Below, in pieces: positions 21,079 through 31,905 of a stretch of DNA of 64,000 nt; the first letter of the stretch is position 1, and every line of letters starts with the position of its first letter. The DNA comes from Simmondsia chinensis (lineage: Eukaryota; Streptophyta; Magnoliopsida; Caryophyllales; Simmondsiaceae): assembly GCA_018398585.1 (NCBI GenBank), contig JAGTTD010000001.1, positions 25,737,438 through 25,801,437 of the forward strand, written 5' to 3'. The notes below the pieces were generated by a model. That model made no database searches and was not told where the DNA came from. It saw only the letters and a list, made by a program, of their open reading frames with translations. The position numbers and the translations under genes are program-made.

Positions 21079-22862
21079 TCGGCCATCCCGTCCTTTGTTG
21101 TGATGAGTTGTTTTAAAATTCCAAACTCCTTTGTAAAAAAAAAAAAAAAAAAAAAAATAGCACTATCGCTAGGTTTTTTTGGGAAAGGAGGGACTTGTGA
21201 GGAAAAGGGCATACATTGGGTGAATTAGGGGAAAAATCTCTAAACTAAAGGCATTGGATGGTCTTGGCTTTAGTGACTTAATAGGGGAAAAATCTCTCAT
21301 GACATTTACTTGCTAAAAACATATGGAGAGTGACTGAAAATCCGGGTGCGTTGTTGGTCCGTATTGTAAAAGGAGTTTATTTTCCAAATGGTTCCACTCT
21401 TGATGCAACATTGGGGGTCAATCCCTCGTGGGGTTGGAGAAGTCTTATGGGAGGAAGATCACTAATTGAAAAAGATTTACGTTAGAATGTTAAAAGCAGG
21501 TCGAATATCATCATTTGGAAGGATAAATGGGTCCTCAACCTGCTCGGTTTTGTTATCCCCCCCATGAACCCTGTTTTTGGACACCTAACTAAGGGCAATG
21601 AGCTTATTTTCCACAATGCAAAGAGATGGGATGAAGCGAAGATTTCGGTGTTATTCTCCAAGGATGTGGCTGATAGGATTCGTACGATCCCTATCGGTGA
21701 TTGTGCCCATGGGACTCTATAGTCTAGCATTTTGATCCCAAAGGGCGGTACTTAGTGAAGTCAGGATATGCGCTTTGGTCCTCTGTTGCCGCTGCGTCAG
21801 CTTCTTCCTTAGCTAAGGCCTCGAGTTCGCATGCAAACCGTCTTGATACTATGAAACATATTTGAGATACTAATGTCCCTCCTAAAATTCAACATTTCCT
21901 TTGAAAAGCTCTTTCCAACGCTCTTGCAACGCATGAAAACCTTTTTATTAGGGGAATCATTAAGAACCCAAATTGTTTAAGATGTGGGGAAGATATGGAA
22001 ACTATGGAACATATTTTTTTTTTTTGCTCCTTTGCTAGAGCTTCTTGGTTTACCTAGAACTTAGCCTACAAGCCTAACTCAGAGGGTTTCTGGAACTCCC
22101 TTCAATGGTGGTCCTCAATCCATAAAGAGTTTGCAAAATCTGAAAATGTCATTACTTCTCTCTATTTTCTTTGTTGGGAGCTTTGGAAGGAAAGAAATAC
22201 TTTCACGTTGGCTCATTCCTCCTCCTCTCTTGTTGAGGAGGCCCTCAAAGCAAACTGGGATGCATCCATGTTCCTCTCTATTGTGTTTGCCGTTCCTTCT
22301 CTGGCCAATGTTGCTGGGCAGCCCCCCGCTTTGCCGAGATTTTCCCCCCTCCTGTTGGTTCCATTAAAATTAATGTGAATATTGATTTCGAAGTTGCTTT
22401 TGGTTGTATTGGTATTGTTGTAGTTGCTTGCTCGAGTGACGGATCCTTATAGGGGGTTGGTGCTCGACATCGCATGCCTGCACAATTTTGGTAGGCGAAG
22501 CTCATGACACTCGTGTCGCGTGTTCTCTCGCTCTCTCTCGCTTTCTTGGGATCGAATCATTATTGAATTGGATAACTATGTCGTCATCAGCTCTATTAGG
22601 GATTCTACTTCTCCATCGTGGGAAATTGCTGCTATTGTTGAGGATACTAACCTCTTAGCTTGCGTTTTTGTTTCACGTTCTTTTATTTGGGCTCCTCGTT
22701 GTTGTAAGATTGGGGCTCATTAGATTGCTCATCACCGTCTTGCAAATTATTGTAACCACAATTGGTGGTCGAGTACTCCCCCGGATTACTTTTTCTTGTA
22801 CTAAATGATTCTAATGGAATATAATCTCACTTTTGGGCTTTCTAGGGTTAAAAAAAAAAAAC
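21079..22862 (+). pseudogene. L1 ORF2 C-terminal part: thumb, zinc-finger (zf-RVT) and RNase H-like region
   Basis: Resumes with 'SAIPSFVVMSCFK' (family Q-A-I-P-x-Y-x-M-S-C-F). Then come 'NPSWGWRSLMGGRSLI' (P-S-x-x-W-R-S-I), 'IIWKDKWV' (W-x-D-x-W-L), and the zf-RVT block 'PPKIQHFL ... CLRCGEDMETMEHIFFFCSFARASW' with its C-x-x-C-x7-E-x-x-x-H-x5-C pattern near 21990-22050. A weak RNase H-like region (ELDNYVVISSI) follows near 22560-22610. Stops are frequent. An A-run of 23 sits at 21135-21157. The 3' tail is a broken A-run at 22850-22862. Confidence 0.88.
21135..21157 (+). repeat. Internal (A)23 run in the L1 body
   Basis: A homopolymer inside what should be L1 coding sequence, about 1.7 kb before the real tail. 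See findings. Confidence 0.95.
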
Positions 22863-23300
22863 AAAAACCATCCTAAATTGTTTAAAAGCTAAATTTCCGT
22901 TTGCCACTCTCTCTCCAAGCCGAAGATAGGTCTCTCTCTCTTGGCCCCCCCCCCTCCCCTCTCCTCCTCACCTCTCTCCCTCGCGTGCGAACCCTTGTCC
23001 TTTGCAATCTCATACACACTCTACAACCACTGCGTTTCTTTGAAAATCGTTGCAGGACAGTGCTTAATTTCAAGTTGATGAAGCAATTTGAGGCTTCGAA
23101 TCCCGTCGGATATCGTGTCTGAATTGGTTCGAAAGCAGTTCTCAGATAAAATCACCATAGGCTCATTACTCGTCAATGCCTTTCCCTTTCCGGTAATATG
23201 TTCTTCTATTTTCAATTGTTCCCTATCTACTTCGAGCAAGCATTTTCTGTTTTCTCGTATCCGAGTTAGGGAGATTAGCTGATAGTTGTTTCTCTGGAGT
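22863..23300 (+). promoter_or_regulatory. Possible 5' leader / promoter-proximal region (CT-rich)
   Basis: Just downstream of the LINE tail, a pyrimidine-rich stretch (CCACTCTCTCTCC, CTCTCTCTCTTGG, C/T runs to about 22990) precedes sequence of higher complexity up to about 23280. Plant 5' leaders and Y-patch core promoters look like this. GT-containing donor-like sites (CCGGTAATATG at about 23192) and an acceptor-like TTTCTCTTGCAG at about 23383-23394 are present. No conserved protein is encoded. It could be a distant non-coding first exon of the CID-domain gene that starts at 36.7 kb, but the link is only inference. Confidence 0.25.
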
Positions 23301-25525
23301 TGTTAGATTGAACGAGGAGGAAAGTTCTAGATGGTTCTTGTAACCCTACCAGCGTGGGCGGGCTGTATATGTCATTGTCCTTTCTCTTGCAGATGCAGGT
23401 TATCCGTGATATGGTTGTGCTTGTGCCTGTTGAAAATAGGCTAATGAGTAATCAAAATTTGAACTTTAAGACAAATAAAAGGAACTCGAGATAGATAAAC
23501 TGAATTCAAAGAACTCGAGATTTCAAATACTCATATCTCAAACTAGACCAATCTTGACCTCGATCTGAAGCAACCTAGAACTTGAACAGAATTGACCTTC
23601 AACTCAAATCGTACTAGACTTGAGTGACCAGGCATAGGCACGAACTTGAAACAATGTCAACCTCAAACTCAAGCAAACTCCAAGCCATATTAAATGATAA
23701 AGGATAATTAATCAGTAGAAAACCGGAGATAGTGAATGAGAGAATAAACCAAAGAATAGTTGTGCCATGAAGTTCACCATTGCTCTAAGTTGTTTATGCC
23801 CTTGCGTTGGTGTCACATTGACTCCCAAGGTCAACATTGTGCTCACCACTAAAATCTACTCTTGGGTGGAGGACTATAATTTGCTCAGTAATGGAATAAG
23901 GAGAAGCAATGTGGGAGAAGAAAGGAAAATGATTTCTGCGCGTATACATCTTTAGCGAGCCTCTATAGCAGCTGCTTGATAGGACAAGAAATGCATCTCT
24001 TGGTTGTATGAAGCAGTTATGGAAATGGAGAAAAATCTGGCTCTAGTATAGGAGAGGGGATATTATGCCAGCCAATTGCTTCGAACCAAACTTTTGGCCA
24101 AGGAAGATATTTCCCACTATTCCAACTTTTTTCCAAACGACTACATTAAGAAAATGCTCGTAAAAATAAAATTTTGGGTAGAAAGAAGTCCACACCACAA
24201 CATGATGGGCTGCTTGGCCTAGTGAGGTTGGAGCGAGTGTGCGGGTGTGGCCCTCAAGGCCTACTCTAGGCCCTCAAAACTCAACTAAGCCAAATGAGAA
24301 GGGAGTATATAAAGTCAGTCTCCCCGTTCCAAATTTTTCTACGTGGGAAAGAGTATCTTGAACAAAATTGAAGCACACCATTTTCAAAAGTTTGATAAGA
24401 ACTCGCATGGAGCTTGTTAATGACTTAGTATTAGCTCAATATTTTCAATAGTGGCTTGACAGTATCTTGAATAGCTTGGCTCGATAGCAAGTTCGACTCT
24501 ATGGCAAAGTTGGTCCGGTAGCGAGCTCGACTTGATAGCAAGCTCGACTTAATATAAGCTTGACTCAACTCGGTTAGACTAACTAGCTGATTCGAGTAGA
24601 GCATCGAGTATTATGTAATATCTCATCAAATCGAAAACAAAGGTTTGAAAATTCGATCAAGGCTCAACTTAAACTAGGGGCTGCTCAGCTCTGGTTGGCT
24701 TGTTTACACCCTTATTTGTGGATGTTTTAGCTAAGCTAGATGTAAAAGAAGTTATGCCAAACAAACGTCTGAAATTTGTAGCATGAATTGATAAAAGCAA
24801 TCATATACTTTCTTACTAATGCGTGATGAAATGTTCCCTCCATAGCTCAACCACTTATGTAGTGCATAGAGTAAACAAAAAGAGAGCATGGATTTACAAT
24901 TTGCATAAGGTTGTTCGTGATTGTAGCAAGGCATATGGACATGTACAGGGTTGCATGCCCGGTCATGTGTATGATTTGGTCTTGTGAGTCATGCTGTTAA
25001 TTGTTTTGCATTAACTTGAGAGTTAAGTTACTTGGGAATAGAAAACGTTTGAATATCTAAGCTGGGGCAATTGGTCAAACAAGTAGTCCAACAACAATGT
25101 AAACACACTGTTAAGCAAGGATGAACACGCAATTCAGTTGCTAAGCCAAAGACGGAAAATGGTTGCAAAGAAAGGCCAAGCAACAAAATCAACTATCTAG
25201 GAACTTGCTCTATAACTATTCATACTTGCAACACTTTCAGTCATTGAGAAATTAAATTGAGAATTTATCTTTCTACTTTGTCACCATTTGACTTTCTTGC
25301 ATTATTCTCCTTTGAATTTTACGTTTCATACCCCGTGTCAGTTAACACATTGTGAGCTTGAGTTTCATACAACGGAAGAATGGTTCTCACCAGCCACAAT
25401 TAGCAAACATACTACCCTATCCGATCCAAGTTTGTAGTCTTTGAGATCATTCTTATCCTTAATTGTTGCGCAATAATAGAACACATATTACCTGCATCAG
25501 AAAACTACTTGCATCCAACCACTTT
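23301..25525. other. Non-coding stretch
   Basis: No supported gene. Around 24440-24610 there are loose repeats of TCGATAGCAAG / AGCTCGACTTGATAGCAAGC type, about 20-30 bp apart. The rest is AT-rich unique-looking sequence. Confidence 0.6.
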
Positions 25526-25631
25526 TTCATGGGTATATAAGCAGGATTATAGGAGACAAGATTTGAACTTCGAACCTCTTGTCCTAGCGCCTTAACCGTG
25601 ATAGTGTTTTTACCACTACATCAAAGCCTTC
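25526..25631 (-). mobile_element. tRNA-type SINE head (candidate)
   Basis: On the - strand, TGATGTAGTGGTAAAAAC fits a pol III A box, and GTTCGAAGTTCAAATCTTG about 35-40 bp later fits a B box (G-x-T-C-R-A-x-x-C). This pattern is usual for tRNA-derived plant SINEs. The sequence does not fold as a full tRNA, and no body, tail or duplication was identified. Confidence 0.4.
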
Positions 25632-28600
25632 ATACCTAAGCTAATCCACGAGATCCCCTGTGATCTTTGTAGTTACACGTGTAGTCATGGGATTGTCACA
25701 TCTTGGCATGTCTTTATGTTGTACTTTGTTTATCGAGTATTTGTAGTTTAATAATTAGGATAAGTTTCTTCATCCAAATACATACCCTAACTAAAACCCA
25801 GAAGCTGTACCATAAACCTTAAACCCAAATACCCAATCCGCCATAACCAAAGTCCTAACTCACACAAACCATGATCCAAATTGCAACCTTAATCCGATCC
25901 GAGCATGGTGCAAGCAAACATGCTTCTACTTCAACTTCACATGGCTCATGCAATCATGTGGCATTGTTTATTTGAGCGATCCCTTTAATTTAGCCTTGAG
26001 ATGTTGGATGCTAACACTTCATCAATAGAAGGTTCACAACAGATCAATGTTCAAAGGGTCTTATAAAAGAGTTGCACTGAAGGGAGGATATCCTACAAGC
26101 CGCATGCGAGCTGCCTGCCGGCCCAAACACCTCCAATTTCTACAATGAACGCTCATCCTATCGAGAAGTTCTCATAATCTACAGATCTGCATGCCTTATG
26201 TAGGTGCTACTGGTATTTTGATTGGAGGTCTAATCTCAAATGCTCTTTCCTGTCCAAAAGCTTTAGCAGAGAACTCCCTTGTTAAGGCCAATCAAAGCCA
26301 CACGTACCTAGGATTTGTCCCTGGCCAAGTTGAGCCCTACACAACATCATTTTTTTCCCTAAACCGTGTGTTCACCATGTCACCTTTGACTAGAACCGGG
26401 TCTTATGTCGTGGAGCCAAATCCCATGTTCACATATATATCTAAAGGGGATCATACGCACGGCTATTTGAGCTCGACTTCACTTTATTTAATGGAACATA
26501 GAGAAGTAATTTAATTCTTATGTTATTGGAGAACTCAAAGTTTCTTTGGCTTGCATGCTCTTGGATTCCAATTTGATATTTGGTATCAAGATTATCAGGT
26601 TAGTAGAGGCCCCTCGCTCGGACTTAGTTGAATGTGGACTCGTGTAGGTGGTTTGATGACAAGGAGAAGCATGTTGTTGTGAACTGTCAAACAATCTCAT
26701 TAAAACTGGAATCGTGGGTGAATACTTCGATCAATATGAGGAGTTAAGACCTTGGATGCCTATGCAAATACTTAACCTACTATGCCCTTCCGGCCTTTAA
26801 AAGCCTATGAACTAGCCAAGTGACAAGAGCTTACTTCTCAAAATCACCCAATGGCCAATCTGGGGGCCTTTAAAGGGTTTGGGAAGAATAAGAATGTTAA
26901 ATGTTATTTTATACAACTATGTGGCTGTTCGTTGGTTTATTTGGCTGGAAAATAGTTGCACAATGCTAATTATCGTGAAATCATATCGGTATTTGTGGCC
27001 ATGTCACAGTTGCAGTCATAGTGTCAATGAATGTGAAAGATTTAGGGAAGATTAGTTGCTTTTATGTCTTGTATTTGCGAGAGATGCGTATGAATAGCAA
27101 TAAAATCATCATCCCTTTGATAGATTTTAAAGTGTAAACACATTTATAGTAGAGTTTTAGTAAAAAAAGAAACAATCTTTATGCATTATGGAGACCGCTG
27201 CAAATGTACCACTATGTACTGGCGATTATTTACCAGCCAAAAGCATAATTTTAGCTCGTAATCCGTTACATAATGACCTTCATTTGAGTATGTGGTGTTG
27301 ACCATTATACCATCTAGTCAAAATTGAAAGGTAGTGAAATTGCATAGTAAGGTATAAAAACAAGTCAGTATGTATTAGTCTAAAAGTGGAAGGGTGCTAC
27401 TGTGTGGAACTTGATTTGAAATAGTTCTTTGGGTTTTCAAGGAGATTAAGGAACTTAAGGTCACGAATTATTGTTTTGTCATAAACTTTACCATAGTATG
27501 TGTTTGCAATCCAGTATTCTATGTTGACATTTCATCTCTACGAGCTAGTTTTCTAGGTTGCGTATGCATGGATGGTATGCCTGTTTACTTGTCAATATGC
27601 TAATAGGATCACGAAACTTGTATTGGAAATGTTGGGGCTGTTTAGAAACAAAGAATTTTCCAGTTTTCTTGGAAAAGTTTCCATGCAAACTAGACAACGT
27701 GATCAAAAGCTCAGTTTTCTAATTAAAGTTGGAAAACAATTTTCTAGTTTTCTATATTTTTTTTTGAGATATTTGGAAAAAATATATTCTTCCTTACTAG
27801 TTAGCTCCGTGTTGTCCTAATTCCTCCCAACTTACCCCTCCGTGTTTTCTGATCTTTTGTTTTTCACTCTCTCCTCCCTATTTCTTCCCATTATCTCTTT
27901 CTCCTTTACTCACTCTCCCGCATCTTCCATTCTCTCTCTCCCCCCTTTACTCAATCTCCACAGACTACGTCTAATCCATATATTTATTTAACATTTCAGT
28001 CAATATCTAGTATAATTCGTACATATAAGTAGACGGTGTTCCATATCTGAATTTGTAAACCAAAAAAATCCCAAAGCAGTATTTGTACACTAAGTGATAT
28101 TTTGACATTTTTGTGGATCATATGTACTTGAGTTGTTCATTTTTAGTTCGATTACCATAATTGAAAATCAGTATCACAGCATATTTTCAGTTTTTTATAT
28201 TTGAAAATTGTTACTCCTTAACATGTTTTCCCAATGAAAAATGGAAAAGGAAAACTGGAGATGAAAAGGAAAACTGAAAATGGAAAATGAAAACTGTTTT
28301 TTATTTATAGATAGGGCTTTTTCTATTTTCATTTTGGGCCTTCTTATTTCTTTTCTTTTTACCTTAGATTATTAATAGGTTTATGCTTCGCTTGTGTAAA
28401 ACCATTGTTCATTTCGATATAACACGTATAATTGTCCAATTGGTTTGCCGGTTCTATTTAGGTTTTGCTCACAACGATGCTATAGTTACATTGCCGCCCT
28501 TAGCCCTCATATTCTACATGGATTTTTGAAGTTCTGTTTTTTACCCTTATCACTGCACAGAGAGATGCAATGTTCTTCTGCTTTGCTGTCTTCCACCCTC

Positions 28601-29589
28601 AGCTTCTTAGGTTCTACATTCTCAAAGCTTCTCTTTTGTTAAAGTTGAAACTAATGTAAAGTGAAATGATCATGTTGTATCCCTTAGGGGATCATCTACC
28701 AAACTAGTACTTTATCCTAAAATATTTCTCTCATTAATGATCATCTCTTGCACCCAATTTTCTTTAAAGCTTTCAACATTGACCATTTGTAAGAAACAGC
28801 AAACCAAAGTATTTTGATGTAAATTCTAAAACTTTCATAGGCTGACAACTTATTATTGCTGGTTGATGATTTTTCTTTTGGCATGGGTGCTATCAATCTG
28901 GTTCTTATCTTTATCCATTTGTGAAATATTGTTCTGTCTGCTACAGATTTATATTTGTAGAGGAGGAATGTGGATTGGATGTTACTGTTACTTTCTAAGG
29001 TAACCTTGGGGAGCAAGGATGCTGTGCAATGTGTTACTGTCGTTCATTGAGGTAACTTTAGATTCTTTTGGTATCGTTTTTTGCTCATAACTTTGAGTGG
29101 TTTTTTCCTAGTTTCCTCAATATTTGTTTAACCATTTTAGAAGAACACTCACAGTTTACACTTTTGTGGATCATTAAGCTCTGGTATGTTCAGTATGAAG
29201 TGAATTTGTTGCATCTTTGTTGATACCTCTTGACATGTTTGATGGTAAGGACATGTGTGGACAAGCAAAGTTTTGGACACAAAGTATTTGGCTCAAATGG
29301 GATTTATTTTGGGATCCACTAAAGGCTAACAATATTGTTTGGTGATTAGTTGATTCTGTATTTATGTTTTTTGTGCTTTCAAGAAATCAAACAATTGATA
29401 GTGGAAGCTTAATGATTTGGCATCCAATTTTAGCAAGGTTTTCAAAGAAGCAAGGTATTGGAGGTGTCTGAAGTCAAGATGGACCTTCTGTGGTCTTCTA
29501 AGTGGCAGACTTAGTGATTCCAGGTGAAACTACACCAGTTATTGAGACTTCTGTAGTCTTCTTTCACAGAAGTTACTAATCCTTTTGAT
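25632..29589. other. Long non-coding stretch
   Basis: Short ORFs (for example 26191-26514, 107 codons, and 27572-27820) show no recognisable domain and no splice or codon support. A CT-rich low-complexity tract lies at about 27840-27965. Nothing else is supported. Confidence 0.6.
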
Positions 29590-29776
29590 CCAATGAACTG
29601 TGTCTCTGTTGAAAACTTGTTCTGAAGGATTTGCTTTTTTAAATTTGCCAGAACTTATGGTTTTCAAATTTTCTCCTCTGTATTAAGAAATCTAACACAC
29701 CCTTCTATTGAAAACTTGTTCTAAAGAACTCGCACTTTCAATTTCTCAAAACACATGGTTTTCAAATTTTCTCTTT
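29590..29776. repeat. Tandem repeat, left part (interrupted by TE-5)
   Basis: A unit of roughly 100-120 bp containing GAAAACTTGTTCT, a short A/T-rich link, CACATGGTTTTCAAATTTTC and CTCTGTATTAAG occurs at about 29600-29705 and again at 29706-29776. The same unit appears at 31757-31905 after TE-5, so TE-5 lies in this array. Confidence 0.75.
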
Positions 29777-30005
29777 TGTATTTAGGGTCTATAGTATTAG
29801 GATCTTTAATATTAGGGTAGTCTAATAGTAAGTATAGTGGAACCCACCTAGAGAGGGGTTATTCTATAAATAGAGGGGTCATTGTAATCCAAATCTTCCA
29901 ATCAATGAAAATGTCATCTTTTATATTTTTCTCCATCTCCCTTTATTTTTGGTATTTTAATGCTTTCCTTTAGTTTATAGTTTACTTTTATTTAGGATCG
30001 TAACA
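29777..30005 (+). repeat. TE-5 5' LTR
   Basis: About 229 bp, with TATAAATA at 29865-29872. The start is set by loss of similarity to the second copy and is uncertain by a few bases. Confidence 0.8.
29865..29872 (+). promoter_or_regulatory. TATA box in TE-5 5' LTR
   Basis: TATAAATA followed by GAGGGGTCATTG, also kept in the 3' LTR near 31615. Confidence 0.5.
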
Positions 30006-30065
30006 TTGGTATTAGAGCCAATTAGTGCTCGGATTGTGGGAGAAATGCTCATGAGAAGGGTCCTC

Positions 30066-30420
30066 GCTGACCCCCCCACTGGTGGCCACCACCTCCTCTG
30101 CCACAACCACCCACTTCCCTCCACCCACCACCTTCCATGTCATCCCCCGCCTCCCTCCACCCACCACCACCCATTTTGTCACTCACCTCCCTCCTTACTA
30201 CCCCCACAGCTATGCCCTTCCCACCTCCAGGCAGCCACCATCCCCAGACCCACCTCCTTCCCTCCACCACCGAACCCACTTTCCACTCCTTACCTCCACC
30301 ACCCACCAAACCCACTTCCCCCCTTCCTCCCACCAACCTTGTCCACAACCCCTTGACCCACTCACCCTTGTCCATCTCAAACACCACCCACACCCACACC
30401 CACACCCACACCCACACCCA
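30066..30420 (+). repeat. C-rich low-complexity tract ending in a CCCACA array
   Basis: Almost purine-free top strand made of CCACC, CCTCC and ACCCACC variants, closing with repeats of CCCACA (about 30382-30420). All frames in it are proline/histidine/threonine or glycine/tryptophan low complexity and are not taken as genes. Confidence 0.9.
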
Positions 30421-30465
30421 CTTGATAGCAATTGATCGGTAGCAATTGCCGGGATTCAAAATACA

Positions 30466-31348
30466 ATGGGGAAAATTCTACAAAAAGTCGATGAGCTTCA
30501 AGACGGGTACAATAATCAGTATAAATCAATACAGACTACCTACTCGAATTTAGTGGCGGTTTTCTACAAGCTGTTACCAGAATCAGAGATGGAAAATGAT
30601 TGGACCATTGTGGAGGAGCCGACACTCCCCAAAAAGGGCCACGACGAAGAGATCGGAGACGACAGGAAGATCGATCACGACGCGAAGATTGGCCAAGAAA
30701 CACCAGAGCCCGTGATTCTGACCGTGAACGAAAGGTTGCCGTAGGCGACACACATACTTGAAAAGGACGGAGGACAGAGTACGGAGATTGAAAACTTAAC
30801 AAATTCGACGGCGGGTATTTGGACCACCACCGAAGTGCCAGAATCACAACCGCGGGTCGAGGACGCGAAGATTGGGCTTGTCGAAGCGAAGGGGGACGAT
30901 TGGACCACCGCGATGGAGAGAGAAGACCACCGTCACCAAGGCCAGGAACTACCACCCTCTTCACTGCCGTGCGCCGCCGGAGAGAGAGCCGAAGCAGACA
31001 ATTGCACGGGTTTCGAAATCTCGGTGGCTGAGAACACAGCCAAAGACCATGTCGAAGCAATCCCGGAGGGTGAGGAGGCCGCGAAGAATGTCGCTCCTCC
31101 GCCGTCATCAGGATGTGACATCCGCCGCTGTGGAAGCGATGGCGCAGAGTGGTTTTCGAGCTAGGGTTGCGCTAAGAGGGAGAAGATTGCCAGTGAAGAA
31201 GATGGGGTTAGGTTTGGGGTTCCAATTTACACAAAATTACAAATTTGCCCCTTTCATTCTTTTTGATTACTTATATTTCTTTCACTTGATTATGCTAGGA
31301 GAACAAGATATACAATTTATTATTAATTTTAGACAACTTTTAAGTTAG
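30466..31348 (+). pseudogene. TE-5 internal coding-like sequence of unknown nature
   Basis: An open frame from the ATG at 30466 gives 92 residues (MGKILQKVDELQDGYNNQY..., acidic, with PEPVILTVNERLP at the end). Further open pieces occur in other frames to 31348 (for example EREDHRHQGQELPPSS), all G+C-richer than the flanks. Nothing matches a retroviral Gag motif: no capsid signature, no zinc knuckle. It may be a decayed Gag-like protein or a captured host fragment. Function unknown. Confidence 0.4.
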
Positions 31349-31525
31349 TAAAATTTGTCCCTATTGTGTTCAATCAAGGGGGACAAAAACAGAAGTTATA
31401 TTAAACAATAAAAAAAGATGACGTGAAAATTTGTTTATTGTTTTCTTTTAAGCTATAGAATATTGTACTGAGATTGTTGAAGACATGGGTCTCTCGAAGG
31501 AGAAAGTATTGATACGTTTCCAAAT

Positions 31526-31756
31526 TAGGTCTTTAGGGTCTATGGTATTAGGATCTTTAATATTACAGTAGTCTAATAGTAAGTATAGTGGGCCCCACCT
31601 AAAGAGGGGTTTTTCTATAAATAGAGGGGTCATTGTAATCGAAATCATCCAATCAATGAAAATTTCATCTTTTATATTTCTCTCAATCTCCTTTTATTTC
31701 TAGTATTTTAATGCTTTCCTTTAGTTTATAGTTTACTTTTATTTAGGTTTGTAACA
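31526..31756 (+). repeat. TE-5 3' LTR
   Basis: About 231 bp, collinear with 29777-30005. Confidence 0.8.
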
Positions 31757-31905
31757 CAGAACACATGGTTTTAAAATTTTCTCCTCTGTATTAAGAAATA
31801 TAACACACCCTTCCATTGAAGACTTGTTATAAAGAACTTGCACTTTCAATTTTCCAAAACACATGGTTTTCAAAATTTTCTCCTCTGTATAAAGAACCTG
31901 TAATG
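31757..31905. repeat. Tandem repeat, right part
   Basis: Resumes the unit seen at 29590-29776: CACATGGTTTTAAAATTTTC, CTCTGTATTAAG, then GACTTGTTATAAAGAACTTG and a second CACATGGTTTTCAAAATTTT. Confidence 0.75.

Larger units (their letters stand above)
1..22862 (+). mobile_element. L1-type LINE, degenerate, split by two nested LTR-element insertions
   Basis: Three separated blocks (11-584, 14937-16685, 21079-22862) read in order as one L1 ORF2: endonuclease, reverse transcriptase, then the C-terminal zinc-finger and RNase H-like region. The element ends in an interrupted A-run near 22850-22862. ORF1 and the 5' UTR would lie before the window, so the LINE's own target-site duplication cannot be checked. 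All blocks carry stops and frameshifts. The gap between blocks 1 and 2 is TE-1 (exact 5-bp duplication); the gap between blocks 2 and 3 is TE-4. This is the oldest layer of the region. Confidence 0.9.
29777..31756 (+). mobile_element. TE-5: short non-autonomous LTR element
   Basis: Two LTRs of about 230 bp (29777-30005, about 31526-31756) share TTAGGGTCTAT(A/G)GTATTAGG at the start and end TTTGTAACA or ATCGTAACA. A tRNA-Met primer site TTGGTATTAGAGCC follows the first LTR directly (30006-30019). The interior of about 1.5 kb has a C-rich tract and a weak coding stretch but no gag, protease, RT or integrase. By size it lies between TRIM and LARD-type elements. LTRs differ by roughly 5%. No clear target duplication could be defined, because the flanks are themselves tandem repeats. 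Confidence 0.82.

Noticed and set aside
26191..26514. A 107-codon ORF as a host gene
   Set aside because: No recognisable domain, no splice context and no similarity to neighbours; could be chance.
30049..30459. Several ORFs of 70-136 codons on both strands
   Set aside because: They come from the C-rich tract and CCCACA repeats and give only P/H/T or G/W low-complexity sequence.
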